Below, piece after piece: positions 1-9,221 of a stretch of DNA of 64,000 bases (the stretch's first letter is position 1; the number at the start of each line of letters is the position of its first letter). Location: the NCBI RefSeq assembly GCF_007826885.1, contig NZ_ML675578.1, positions 248,001 through 312,000 on the forward strand, written 5' to 3'. The DNA is from Candidatus Nitrosocosmicus arcticus (lineage in GTDB: Archaea > Thermoproteota > Nitrososphaeria > Nitrososphaerales > Nitrososphaeraceae). The notes beneath the pieces were generated by a model. It did not search any database. It worked only from the letters and a program-made list of their open reading frames with translations, and was not told the DNA's origin. Both the position numbers and the translations under genes were made by a program.

Positions 1-100
1 AAATACGAAATGGAGGATCTGGACATATTGATCATGATAGTTTTGGTGGCGATTTGAGAATATTTATGAGCCATTGAGCGTATGATTTAATGCCGATGAA

Positions 101-361
101 ATGGGTGCATCATGTCATAGAAAGAAATTGTTTTTTCCTTGGTTTGGGAGTACGTATGGAGTAATGACTGAACGGTTTTGTTGTGAGAAATTTAAAGAAG
201 AATATGAATGTGAATGTATTAGACGTGATACAGAGATTTTTAAGTATTCTGGAGATCACAAAGGGGTTTACTATCTGATGTTTGAAGGTTGTATTGCGAG
301 TGCGCCTTTAGTATATTGTCCATATTGTGGTAAAAGGTTGATTGTGGGACCAAAGTCCTAG
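101..361 (+). CDS. small cysteine-rich zinc-ribbon-like protein
   Basis: Unrecognised 86-residue protein. Cysteines cluster in three places: CC near residue 27, CEC near residue 37, and a C-terminal CPYCGKRL, which is the typical second half of a zinc ribbon. No membrane segment or signal peptide is visible. An in-frame ATG at 164 would give a 65-residue version that keeps all these cysteines. The N-terminal 21 residues look less protein-like, so the shorter start is possible. Function unknown; a metal-binding role is inferred only from the cysteine spacing. Confidence 0.55.
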   Translation: MGASCHRKKLFFPWFGSTYGVMTERFCCEKFKEEYECECIRRDTEIFKYSGDHKGVYYLMFEGCIASAPLVYCPYCGKRLIVGPKS

Positions 362-807
362 AATCTTAGTCATTAATACTATACTCATCTCCATCAAAAA
401 TTCTGATCTATGCAAATAATTCCTTAGAAGCATTCCAAAGAAATAATGAAGTTCAACAAGAATATAATCTAGTTGACAAATAATGAACCTAAATTAGCTA
501 TGATATTTTTATGCATTTTAGGATCAATTAAAACTGAAAGATTTGATGACATTACATAGGCTAGTTTCATAAGTAGTGAGTAACCAGATTATATTTGAAT
601 TATAAATGAGAAAACTTGCATAGTCAGACTTGTGATAAATATATTACTAAACCCTTTGCCCATTTATTACATGGGTTCATACACCTGAGCGTAAAAATTT
701 TATTTAGATCATGACTCAAAGCTATGCTGAGATAAACTCGCAAAAACTCTTTATAGATTTGGTCATGATTGCCAATATTAGGCATCAAAAACCGTTTAAT
801 ACCAGTA
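362..807. other. intergenic, no gene seen
   Basis: AT-rich stretch without a convincing ORF on either strand. It ends in the promoter of the phasin-like gene. Confidence 0.5.
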
Positions 808-815
808 TTTATATA
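808..815 (+). promoter_or_regulatory. TATA box of phasin-like gene
   Basis: TTTATATA centred about 25 bp before the ATG at 837, the position expected for a leaderless archaeal transcript. It argues for that start over the longer frame opening at 711. Confidence 0.55.
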
Positions 816-836
816 GTATGGTACCTAATAGATACT

Positions 837-1427
837 ATGTCAAAGAAGATAGAAACTAACCAAAATTCAAATAATACCAATGAACAAAATAATTTCAATG
901 AATCAGTTAACCAATCATTAGATGAAACCAAAGATAATATCAAAAAATCAATAGATGAATCAAGAAAACAAATTCCACGAATTAATGATATTGTAAATAG
1001 TTATCAAGAAGAATCACTACAAACCGCAAAAGAGATTTCAGAGGAATATATTGATTCTCAAAAAGAAGTTGTTAATTCACTCCAATCAGCATGGAGACCA
1101 TATAATGAGGCCTTTAGTGGATTAGTTACCAACTTCTGTTCTCCTGATGCAGCAGCTAAAGCATATACAACATTTGTAAGTAATGTTGCAGACAACACGG
1201 TATCAGCTATTAGACTTTCAAACAACGTTATTTTCTCTACCCTTGATGCATGGAAACCAGTACTACAACAAACAAAAGACGCTGCAAGACACATATCAAA
1301 CATGGGAGTAAACACCGCAAGAGTGTTTGAACAAAATTCAAGACAATTAGCAGCAGAAGTTAAAGATGCAGCCAATTCAAACGTAAACGCATCTACTACA
1401 TCCACTACAAACTCCACACAACATTAA
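837..1427 (+). CDS. phasin-like helical protein
   Basis: A 196-residue, hydrophilic, almost wholly helical protein. Asn/Gln/Ser-rich ends flank a central region (about residues 60-170) with the amphipathic heptads and conserved-looking Trp-Lys/Arg-Pro segments typical of phasins, which coat polyhydroxyalkanoate granules. The frame is open from 711, but the ATG at 837 follows a TATA box at 808-815 by about 25 bp and starts a clean MSKK terminus, so the 42 upstream residues are probably not translated. No pha synthase gene lies in the window. Phasin is a family-level guess from composition and fold; any granule or surfactant-like helical protein would fit. Confidence 0.6.
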   Translation: MSKKIETNQNSNNTNEQNNFNESVNQSLDETKDNIKKSIDESRKQIPRINDIVNSYQEESLQTAKEISEEYIDSQKEVVNSLQSAWRPYNEAFSGLVTNFCSPDAAAKAYTTFVSNVADNTVSAIRLSNNVIFSTLDAWKPVLQQTKDAARHISNMGVNTARVFEQNSRQLAAEVKDAANSNVNASTTSTTNSTQH

Positions 1428-2055
1428 CAAAGCGAAAAGAGAAATTAGAAAATACTAAATAAATTCATCCTTTAGTTTTTCCTTTTGGGGTTAAATAAAC
1501 TCAAGAATTTCTAAATTTATCAATACTTAATTAGATTCACTTTTCTCACCTTTGTCTTTTTCATCATTATAAGGAACCTTGATTTAAAAAATAAACTCAA
1601 ATTAAGGCTTGACTCATGTGAATATCCCCATGATTTCCACCTAACCCGCGCTTTATACCGGGCTATCTACTTGTTATTATTAATATTATCTCCTATCATA
1701 TGATCGATTTCATTCACTTTTGAATTAGATCCTTTCTTGCCCGCATTAAAATTGAGAACGCATACTTATGGTAGTTAATCATAATCGAATCACCAGAACC
1801 CATCTCCTATCCGGAACCTAATCTTAGCATCCAATCTTCATTAATCATTAGTAATTTTTCCCAACAATTAAATCCTAAATAATCAAAGTTTAAGCCGGTT
1901 CCCATGACAATCACTATTCGATGATCACATTACTAAAATAAGAAATGATTGATATAGGCAATTTGATAAGTGGGTTTGGGGTTCAATATTGAGGTTAGAA
2001 GAATTGGATAAAGAACCTTAAAAGTTATATAGAGACATCAAAAAATCATTATTAA
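1428..2055. other. intergenic, holds dispersed repeat copy 1
   Basis: No convincing ORF. Apart from the dispersed repeat at 1611-1666, I see only AT-rich sequence. Confidence 0.5.
1611..1666 (+). repeat. dispersed repeat, copy 1
   Basis: About 56 bp sharing the core ATATCC..CATG.TTT.CA and a following C-rich stretch with 2709-2758 and 46398-46453. All three copies are intergenic and in the same orientation in this window. This copy includes the palindrome-like CCGCGCTTTATACCGGG tail. Nature unknown. Confidence 0.5.
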
Positions 2056-2607
2056 CTAGCGATACGAAGGCGACCTGCTGGATTTTTCTGGTATGGAAAG
2101 GGCGTAGTCACCGTTAATTTCTTGTTTAATTATTAATCCTTGCTGCTCAAGTGAGTCCATTATTTGAATTATTGGTATTACTCCTAATCTATGACTATAC
2201 CGTTTTTTTAGACTATTAATCGTTACAAGATCTGCATTGGTTGTTAATTCAAATAACAAGTTTAAAAATGATTGCGAATACTTTTCCAAATCATTTCTTG
2301 ATAAAATTCCAAAGGTTTCTGGAGATATCTGATAGTGTTCTGAAACTTGGTATATCCCCTCATAGGTGATGTTTAATTCATCTCTTTCATCCCAACCGAC
2401 TAACTTGTCTTGAACAAGAATTGGTATGATATTATCTTTAAACGCTGTCTCTGTTATAGGAAAATTGATACCCTCGCCTACAATTCCCGTCCAAACTTTC
2501 CTCAATTGGACTTTTTTTCGGACATCGCCATTGACCAATTCAGCTAATGTTTTTAGAAAATTAAATACATGGAATTGTTCAGCATAGTCCAATTCTGAAA
2601 TTTTCAT
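2056..2607 (-). CDS. hypothetical protein, possible winged-helix regulator
   Basis: A 183-residue soluble protein I do not recognise. Alternating helices and short hydrophobic strands suggest two helix-turn-helix-like units, about residues 20-85 and 115-170. The second runs LKKRYSHRLG to MDSLEQQGLI, which resembles the recognition helix and wing entry of a winged helix. No enzyme motif or membrane segment is visible. It stands alone between long intergenic stretches. DNA binding is an inference from the predicted fold. Confidence 0.6.
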   Translation of the reverse strand: MKISELDYAEQFHVFNFLKTLAELVNGDVRKKVQLRKVWTGIVGEGINFPITETAFKDNIIPILVQDKLVGWDERDELNITYEGIYQVSEHYQISPETFGILSRNDLEKYSQSFLNLLFELTTNADLVTINSLKKRYSHRLGVIPIIQIMDSLEQQGLIIKQEINGDYALSIPEKSSRSPSYR

Positions 2608-2708
2608 TATTAAAGAGTTCTTGCATATTTATTACATTTAAAGATAAGTCGACCTAATGCTTATTCTCCTTGAAAATAACCATCATCCTAAATTTATGAT
2701 GTATCTAG

Positions 2709-2758
2709 AATTCCTGTGGATATCCTCATGATTTTCATCGAGCCCTTAAACCCTAGGG
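2709..2758 (+). repeat. dispersed repeat, copy 2
   Basis: Shares TGTGGATATCCTCATGATTT and the following TCATC..GCCC region with copies at 1611-1666 and 46398-46453. Confidence 0.5.
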
Positions 2759-2916
2759 AATCAAATCCATCGAATATGCTCTCCATTATAGTAACTCTAT
2801 CAGTGACTGCTTGATGTTAGATCGATTACTCCGTCCCTATTCATATGAGTCAATTTAAAAGCATTGAATATCAAAGAAATATCAACCTTCCTTCAATAGA
2901 TTTTCCATATGAATCC

Positions 2917-2926
2917 TTTTATATAT
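2917..2926 (+). promoter_or_regulatory. TATA box of serine hydrolase gene
   Basis: TTTTATATAT centred about 27 bp before the ATG at 2949; supports a leaderless start. Confidence 0.55.
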
Positions 2927-2948
2927 GCAATTTTAAGTAGACCTATCC

Positions 2949-4277
2949 ATGTCTGCAAATCTATCATTATATGTGATGATTGTATTTTTAATAACCGTTG
3001 TAATGAGCCCAACAATAAGTTCAGTATCCGGCTCTCCTTCTACCCCAAATAATAATTCTTCTACTTATCCTATATCCAACCTCTCTGCCTCTACTCCTTC
3101 GACAGCACAAAAAATAAAAAATAATTTAACCTCAACATTTGAAATAACTGATCAGATAAAAGCGCTCATAGATGATCGTTTAGATAAAAGTAAAACTAAT
3201 GCTGCAATGGTAATAGGGTTTATTGACCCAAATGGAACTCAGTTTTATGGTCATGGTAAAATGTCCAATACAAGTAACACTACAGTAGACGAAAATACAA
3301 TTTTTTCCATAGGTTCTACTACCAAAGTATTTACTACAGTTCTTTTGGCAGATATGGTAAACAAAGGTCTTATTGAGTTAGGCGATCCTATTGAAAAGTA
3401 TCTTCCATCTACTGTTACTGTGCCCCAATATAAGGGATATAAAATCACCATCGAAGATTTAGCTACTCATACTTCAGGTTTACCAGAGTTTCCTGGTAAT
3501 TATTGTCCATCTTTCGATCCTGCAAGAACAGCAGTTGTGGATTCAGTCCAATACCGAAAAGATTTGATGAACTGTACCAAAAACTATACATTTGACCAAT
3601 TCCATCAGGCACTTTCTAACACCACAATCACAAGAGAACCTGGTTCAAAAGTTGAATATTCAACCTTTGGTATCGGTTTACTTGGTCACATTTTAACCTT
3701 AAAATCTAATGTGCCATCTTTTGATAAACTATTAGAATATACTATTCTGGATGTGTTGGGAATGAATGACACAAGCTTTGGTCTTTCAGAGTCTCAAAAA
3801 TCGCGGTTAGCAGTAGGGCACCTTAACGGTCAGGAATTGCCTACATTGAACATGTCAAGTTCTATTGCACCAGGGGGCGCCCTTCATTCAACTGTCAGTG
3901 ATATGCTAAAATTCTTGTCAGCTAATATGGGATTAATTAAGACAGAATTAGACGATGCTATGCAAGAATCACATTTAATAAGACTTAGTACTGGTCAAAT
4001 ATTACCTAATAATCTAGAAATATCCGAAAGGAACAATAACATCGGACTATATGTTGGTTTAGGGTGGTTTATAACTACAAACTTTGGTCACGAAGTCATA
4101 TGGCATAACGGGGCTACCATTGGTGGTTATAATGCCTATATGGCCTTTAATCCTGTTACGGAGAGAGGTATCGTTATACTGTGTAGTACCGATCTTGAGG
4201 ATATTAATATTACAACTATTAGTTTCAGTCAGGATGATGAGCTATCATCTTTGATATGGAGTTTGCTCAATCAATAA
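2949..4277 (+). CDS. exported beta-lactamase-family serine hydrolase
   Basis: A 442-residue serine hydrolase of the class C beta-lactamase/penicillin-binding fold. Residues 1-28 form a signal peptide with a hydrophobic core, followed by a Ser/Thr/Asn-rich linker to about residue 60. The catalytic SxxK is S123-T-T-K126 (within SIGSTTK). The second motif is Y237-S-T, in place of the usual YxN, and the third is H386-N-G, in place of KTG, as is common in esterase and D-aminopeptidase members. It probably acts outside the cell on an ester, amide or peptide substrate. True beta-lactamase activity is unlikely to be its role, since archaea lack murein. The start is supported by a TATA box at 2917-2926. 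Confidence 0.85.
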   Translation: MSANLSLYVMIVFLITVVMSPTISSVSGSPSTPNNNSSTYPISNLSASTPSTAQKIKNNLTSTFEITDQIKALIDDRLDKSKTNAAMVIGFIDPNGTQFYGHGKMSNTSNTTVDENTIFSIGSTTKVFTTVLLADMVNKGLIELGDPIEKYLPSTVTVPQYKGYKITIEDLATHTSGLPEFPGNYCPSFDPARTAVVDSVQYRKDLMNCTKNYTFDQFHQALSNTTITREPGSKVEYSTFGIGLLGHILTLKSNVPSFDKLLEYTILDVLGMNDTSFGLSESQKSRLAVGHLNGQELPTLNMSSSIAPGGALHSTVSDMLKFLSANMGLIKTELDDAMQESHLIRLSTGQILPNNLEISERNNNIGLYVGLGWFITTNFGHEVIWHNGATIGGYNAYMAFNPVTERGIVILCSTDLEDINITTISFSQDDELSSLIWSLLNQ

Positions 4278-4401
4278 GTGGGCGATTACCCCAAATTGCA
4301 TTATCCTCCCTTAATTTTAATTCCTATGCAGTATTCTTATAATTTTGTAAAGAATTAATGTAATATGCTAATTTACGTTATATGGAAGGCATAAGGATAA
4401 C

Positions 4402-4560
4402 ATGACAGTAAGCGAAACAGAATCTGTTGCAATTACACCCCTGAGTGGAGAAGCAAAACCTATAACCCAAACTACATTCATCAATGTCAAAGCTATGCTT
4501 GAGCACCGCAAGTTTTGTTTGGTATCTATTGGAATGGTGCATATACAGAGTAAAGGATAA
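4402..4560 (+). CDS. small hypothetical protein upstream of aldo/keto reductase
   Basis: A 52-residue ORF starting MTVSETES and ending 5 bp before the ATG of the aldo/keto reductase, so the two could be translated from one transcript. A TATA-like GTTATATG lies about 22 bp before its ATG. No motif is recognised and coding quality is modest. Alternatively it is only the transcribed leader of the reductase gene. Confidence 0.35.
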   Translation: MTVSETESVAITPLSGEAKPITQTTFINVKAMLEHRKFCLVSIGMVHIQSKG

Positions 4561-4565
4561 CGGAA

Positions 4566-5582
4566 ATGGAAGAAAAAGGCCACCGCTACCAAATAGGCCC
4601 TGATTTGACAATACATAGAATAGCCAATGGCATGTGGCAGGTCGCAGGAGGACATGGGTATATCGATCATGAATTGGCATTTGATGATATGATGAAGTAT
4701 CACGAAGCTGGATTTACCACCTGGGACCTGGCGGATATTTATGGCCCTGCAGAAGATTTCATTGGACTGTTCCGACGGAGATTATCTGAGATAAAAGGAA
4801 AAGAAGAACTCGATAGAATTCAGGCATTAACAAAATGGGTACCGCAACCCGGAAGAATCACATATTCTATCGTTAAAGAGAACATACAGAAATCGCTTAA
4901 CAGAATGTGTGTTGACTCTCTGGATTTACTTCAGTTTCACTGGTGGGATTATAATAATCCGTCCTACATGGACGCTCTCAAATACTTATCGGACCTTCGC
5001 GAAGAAGGACTAATCAAGCATATAGGTCTCACAAATTTTGATACTGAACGTATGCAGCTTATGATGGATTCAGGTTTACAAATTGTATCAAACCAAATTC
5101 AATATTCAATTATAGATCGTAGACCTGAAGTTAAGATGATGTCATTTTGCCAGGAGCATAATATCCGACTTCTTGCCTACGGAAGCCTGTGTGGGGGACT
5201 TATGTCAGAACGATACCTAAGGAGAACACAAGAACCAGCTGTTGCTGAGCTAGATACGCTAAGCTTACGGAAATACAAGAAGATGATAGATATATGGGGC
5301 GGATGGAGTTTGTTCCAAGAACTTTTATCCACTTTGAATGAAATTGCACAAAAGCACAATGTGAGTATTGCAAATATAGCAACTAGATATATCCTGGAGA
5401 AACCTGCAGTGGCAGGCTCCATTATTGGTGTTAGGCTTGGAATATCTGATCATAGAATTAATAATGCCCAGGTATTCAACTTCAGTTTGGGCAAGTCAGA
5501 TTATGATGTCATCGATACTATATGTGCGAAGTCAAATAACTTGTTTGACATAGTGGGAGACTGTGGTGATGAGTATAGATGA
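4566..5582 (+). CDS. aldo/keto reductase
   Basis: A 338-residue NAD(P)H-dependent aldo/keto reductase with an (alpha/beta)8 barrel. The catalytic tetrad is complete: D54 and Y59 in WDLADIYG, K90 in ALTKW, and H125 in LQFHWW. The C-terminal part carries the IATRYIL and later IIGVR elements that contact the cofactor in this family. It should reduce an aldehyde or ketone in the cytoplasm; the substrate cannot be read from sequence. It follows a possible 52-residue ORF by 5 bp and has no other partner. No signal peptide. Confidence 0.88.
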   Translation: MEEKGHRYQIGPDLTIHRIANGMWQVAGGHGYIDHELAFDDMMKYHEAGFTTWDLADIYGPAEDFIGLFRRRLSEIKGKEELDRIQALTKWVPQPGRITYSIVKENIQKSLNRMCVDSLDLLQFHWWDYNNPSYMDALKYLSDLREEGLIKHIGLTNFDTERMQLMMDSGLQIVSNQIQYSIIDRRPEVKMMSFCQEHNIRLLAYGSLCGGLMSERYLRRTQEPAVAELDTLSLRKYKKMIDIWGGWSLFQELLSTLNEIAQKHNVSIANIATRYILEKPAVAGSIIGVRLGISDHRINNAQVFNFSLGKSDYDVIDTICAKSNNLFDIVGDCGDEYR

Positions 5583-5957
5583 TGATTTTAGAATATGATA
5601 TCTTTCTCAAACATTTTGGATTCTTATTCCTATTTGGGAGTAGGTAGGCGACGCGTAATACTCGCTCAATGTTTGTATCAGACTATAGTTAATGATGTAG
5701 GGGAGGAGGAGGAGGAGGAGGTTATTGAGTTTCCCTTCTTCCTTACCAGCTAATAATGAATAATTTTGATGATTTCTGAAACCTAGTACACTTTAAGCCG
5801 GTAGCAATATTATGAGTCGGGATTATTGAGACTTCATCTGAAAATTGATTTATCCAATACCTATTACTAATATCAGGATTGTACGCAATTCCAAATGGAC
5901 CCTATCCAATGGGTATAGTATCTATAACCATGTTAGTGCCCCATCAATTGTATTACT
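5583..5957. other. intergenic with GGA triplet run
   Basis: No gene seen. A run of about seven GGA triplets lies near 5702-5721, unusual in this AT-rich background. The region separates the reductase from the dead multicopper oxidase that reads towards it. Confidence 0.5.
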
Positions 5958-7346
5958 TCACTTCATTAACCCGACAACACCCATCATGCCACCATCCCCA
6001 TGAAACATAATGTGGCAGTGATAAACAAACTTTCCAGCGAAATCGTCAAATGCGATACGAATTACTACTTCACCGTGCCCAGGAAGAACTACAGTATCCT
6101 GCAAACCGCGTGCCTCGTATGGTTTACCATTTACTGACATTACTTGGAAGTCATTAGTGTGAATATGAAAGGTATGAAATTACTCGTTGCCATCCATATT
6201 TCTGATTGTCCACTCCTCGACATCTCCCAGCTGAACTTGCTGGTCCACTCGATTAGGGTCAAAAACCTTACCGTCGATCATATAACGTCGCTCTTCATCA
6301 TTTGACGAGAATACAAGTGTCCCCTGACGATCAACTGGCAGATTGCCTAGGTCATCAAGTGTTGTGAGATTAAATGGTATTGTCGCCAGGGCTATGGGGG
6401 CGCCTTCTACGTTTAGATGTGCCATTGTTACCTCCGGACATTCCACACAGCCCAGATGGGTGGCCAACGCTGTGAGAGGATACTCTCCCGCTGCCCCTGT
6501 AGTGATTAATACATCCTATCTCTTACCTGAAGGAAGCAGAAGCTGTCCTGCATCCCAAACACGCCCGACGGGCATCCCATCTTCAGCGACTACATGGAAG
6601 ATGTGGTCGGGCAAGACAATGTCGTAAAATGTTTCAGATCCAATATTTGCTAACCGCCAGAGCTGTGTCTCTCCTGGCTGAATGCTAATATCTGGGATTG
6701 ATTTGGCCATTGACAGTACGCTGCAAGGGTACGACTGGATCGCTTGAGATTGGAAAGTCCCTCAAAGATATTGTCTACTGCTTGAGACCTTGCAAAGATT
6801 CTGGGAGCAACCCTACCAGCCCGTCGATCACGATTAGACCAGACAATCCGTTTGAAACTTGTTTATATGAGGGACGATGTAGATGCGAATGATACCAGAA
6901 CGTTCCTAATGGATGGTTACTGGAAATTTGAATAGTATAGTTTGCAGTTTACCCAGGACTTGGCAAAAAACATTGTCGGAGTTGTTTGAGGGCGAGACAT
7001 GTAATCCATGGAAGTGCAAATTTGTAGGCTCGTCAAGGGAGTTAACTAGTTTCAGTTCAATCTGGTCGCCTGGACTGGCCAGCAGAGTTGGTCCCACAAG
7101 GGATCCATTATAGACCATAGTTGGGATCGATTGATTAGCCAGTTTACTCTCCTGCTTTGAAGCAATGATCGTCGTCTGTAATACTTCGTTTCCTATCTCG
7201 TTACTGCGTCCACTAACACCTTCCTCCAGGTCTCCTGGTTCTGATGTCGTAAAAGCGGGATTAATACTTAGAATACAGGACATTAGGCTACCAAATATCG
7301 CAGCGATAATAACTAAACATGCTATCTTTGATGTAAAAAACAACAA
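5958..7346 (-). pseudogene. multicopper oxidase (laccase-like), broken
   Basis: Remains of an exported multicopper oxidase of about 460 codons. The N-terminus (start 7346) has a signal peptide, then HFHGLH, the first copper motif. WYHSHLH follows near 6897 but in a different frame. TVNGQINP then passes by a second frameshift (near 6690) into DISIQPGETQLWR. The C-terminal copper motifs FHIHTND and VYHCHIMFHG are intact. In-frame stops interrupt it at 6775-6777, 6516-6518 and 6180-6182. With at least two frameshifts and three stops it cannot make an active enzyme. All copper ligands I can identify are still readable, so the loss looks fairly recent. The live version would have oxidised Cu(I), phenols or similar outside the cell. 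Confidence 0.9.
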
Positions 7347-7699
7347 CGGTCTAGAGTACAGGCAAATAATTAAGCCTTTTTGTAATTGGAAACGCCTCCT
7401 TCCTGAATTATCAATTTATGATATACAAAACAAACTTATTCAAAATATGTTCTTATATTTTTTAGATGATCTAATCTGAGAAACAAGCGACCCTGTCTAC
7501 TTAATCTAATCTTCTATTCATACTTATTCTCTATTGACTTATCAATATGACGGTTATTTTTGATACTTGACTAAGATTAATGGTAGTAAATAGAAGATTA
7601 TGTATCAGTAAAATTGTTTTATATTAAATTTAAGGCATTTTTAAAGCTAATGAGAAGATTATAAAATTTGATAAATATTATTAAATATGAGAATCGGTT
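7347..7699. other. intergenic, divergent promoters
   Basis: No gene seen. An AT-rich TATA-like stretch near 7668-7685 fits the start of the next gene at 7700. Confidence 0.4.
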
Positions 7700-8086
7700 A
7701 TGATATCTATATTCCTAAATCAAGAAAATGACGATACTAAAGCATCGCGCAAAGACTATCCCCAATCCAATAGAAAAGGGAAATATGCGACTTCCACTGA
7801 AAACCGTAGATTAGTGTGGGAATATATTGTATGGCCCCTAATTCTAAAGATTAACAGAAATTATTTTACTCCAAAGGAATATCATGTGATCAGGGACAAA
7901 GTTTCGATGGAAAAGAATATTTCTACCTCAAAGGTGTCTGGAGGGCTGGTATCACTATTGCTTAAAGGAATTCTCACTCAAGATAAGGAATATTATTCAA
8001 TTCATTACAAATTAATTCCTTATTTGAGAATAAAATCTCAACTGGATTACGGAACAGTTTTAAGAGAAACTTGTTCTAGAAAATGA
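7700..8086 (+). CDS. hypothetical protein, winged-helix-like
   Basis: A 128-residue basic protein without signal peptide or membrane segment. The segment from about residue 55 to 105 (EYHVIRDKVS, then KVSGGLVSLLLKGILT and a strand pair) reads as a helix-turn-helix with a wing. A TATA-like stretch sits about 25 bp before the ATG. The C-terminus looks complete. Probably a small DNA-binding regulator, by inference. The next 300 bp hold a second helix-turn-helix-like fragment without a start. Confidence 0.55.
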   Translation: MISIFLNQENDDTKASRKDYPQSNRKGKYATSTENRRLVWEYIVWPLILKINRNYFTPKEYHVIRDKVSMEKNISTSKVSGGLVSLLLKGILTQDKEYYSIHYKLIPYLRIKSQLDYGTVLRETCSRK

Positions 8087-8144
8087 GTACTATGTAGTAA
8101 AGTAGTGGTAAGAAATATTTCACCTTCATCATCCTCAACAATAA

Positions 8145-8378
8145 AAAATAACTAGAAATGAAAAAATACGATCAATTATTAAAAAAGCAACACTGATTCG
8201 TGAGTTTTCAGACCCGTCTCACCGGACCCGCTATGTTTTAGTATCTAAATTTAAGTTGGCAATGCTAATTAACAGTATCATCCAACCATTAAAGAACTAC
8301 AATTATCTTATTGAAAGATTACTAAAAAACATTCAGATATCATTTATGCATAGTTTTGGCAAGCTAACTGTTGAGTAA
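8145..8378 (+). pseudogene. helix-turn-helix protein remnant
   Basis: An open frame without ATG, GTG or TTG near its beginning, and with a stop at 8142. It reads about 77 codons that look like the C-terminal half of a MarR/ArsR-type winged helix: LIREFSDPSHRTRYVLVSK resembles the wing, followed by a long helix LIQPLKNYNYLIERLL. It overlaps the TTG start of mscL by 8 bp. Probably a truncated regulator. Short length makes this tentative. Confidence 0.4.
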
Positions 8379-8772
8379 TGATGATATAAAGAAGAGCGAG
8401 CAAAATGAGGAAGTATTAATAGTAAGAAAAACACTCGCTCAAGAATTTTTTGACTTTTTAAAAACATTTGGTATAATTGGGTTGGCACTAGCCTTTGTTG
8501 TAGGTCAGGCTGCTTCTGGACTGGTAACTTCATTAGTAAATGACATTGTAAATCCGCTAATTGGATTATTTTTACCTGCGGGAAATCTAGATGCAATGTC
8601 TGCTAAAATGACCAATATATCAGGTGAGATTACAGAGTTTAGATATGGGCATCTTATATCAAAAATTATCGATTTTCTGATAATTGCTCTAGTGGTGTTT
8701 ATTGCATATAAGCAACTATCGCGGTTTAAACTGGTAGACGATAAAACTATACCTAAGAATAATAGTCTCTAA
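8371..8772 (+). CDS. mscL: large-conductance mechanosensitive channel MscL
   Basis: A 133-residue MscL-type channel that opens under membrane tension to release solutes during hypo-osmotic shock. The first transmembrane helix (about residues 30-55) has the family pattern FGIIGLALAFVVGQAASGLV followed by SLVNDIVNPLIG. The second runs about residues 97-115 (ISKIIDFLIIALVVFIAY). The amphipathic N-terminal helix is longer than in bacteria. The start is TTG at 8371: the frame is closed by a stop just upstream and has no ATG before the first membrane helix. It overlaps the end of a regulator remnant. Confidence 0.88.
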   Translation: MSNDDIKKSEQNEEVLIVRKTLAQEFFDFLKTFGIIGLALAFVVGQAASGLVTSLVNDIVNPLIGLFLPAGNLDAMSAKMTNISGEITEFRYGHLISKIIDFLIIALVVFIAYKQLSRFKLVDDKTIPKNNSL

Positions 8773-8821
8773 TATTTTTCTGGGCTTTTATATTTATTTT
8801 AGATAAAATAAAAAATTACAT

Positions 8822-9055
8822 TTAGTAATAGGAAGCCGCTCTAACGAATTTATATCCTGATTCTTCTAATCTTTCTTTAATATCTTGCTTGGTTATTGAT
8901 AAGGGGTCGAACTCAACAATCACCGTATTTGTTATATTGGTTATAGCTATTTTTTTAATTCCATCTTTATCTTTTAATTGTTTTTCTACAATAGGTTTGC
9001 ATGTAGTGCAGTACATTCCAACAACTTTAAAGTAGGCTTTTTCATAGGATACCAA
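8822..9055 (-). CDS. HMA-domain copper chaperone (CopZ-like)
   Basis: A 77-residue heavy-metal-associated domain. The metal site is G13-M-Y-C16-T-T-C19 and the fold runs beta-alpha-beta-beta-alpha-beta to VEFDPLSITKQDIKERLEESGY. It should bind Cu(I) in the cytoplasm and hand it to a P-type ATPase. It lies divergent from the copper ATPase at 9222, which itself lacks an HMA domain, so the two probably work as separated halves of the usual fused protein. Confidence 0.85.
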   Translation of the reverse strand: MVSYEKAYFKVVGMYCTTCKPIVEKQLKDKDGIKKIAITNITNTVIVEFDPLSITKQDIKERLEESGYKFVRAASYY

Positions 9056-9221
9056 TAATTCTATTGATCTAATCTAATTTATTTAATTAACTGATCTGTT
9101 CACAGGATTATGAATATAAGTTCCTGAGAATCTATCCTTCTAGAAAAATTTTTTCCAATATAAATTGATTTTATACTTGTAAAGCCTTGTTGTTATATAT
9201 CTATTAATTATTACTTTATGT

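Larger units (their letters stand above)
2608..2948. other. intergenic, holds dispersed repeat copy 2
   Basis: Space between divergent genes, containing repeat copy 2 and the TATA box of the downstream serine hydrolase. Confidence 0.5.

Noticed and set aside
3-89. Open frame at the left edge ending IFMSH, possible C-terminus of a cut gene
   Set aside because: Only 28 codons, no recognisable motif, and other frames are similarly short.
1058-1417. Minus-strand ORF of 119 codons
   Set aside because: Complement of the phasin-like gene, which has a TATA box and a better composition.
4368-4703. Minus-strand ORFs over the start of the aldo/keto reductase
   Set aside because: They overlap conserved reductase codons and look like shadow translation.
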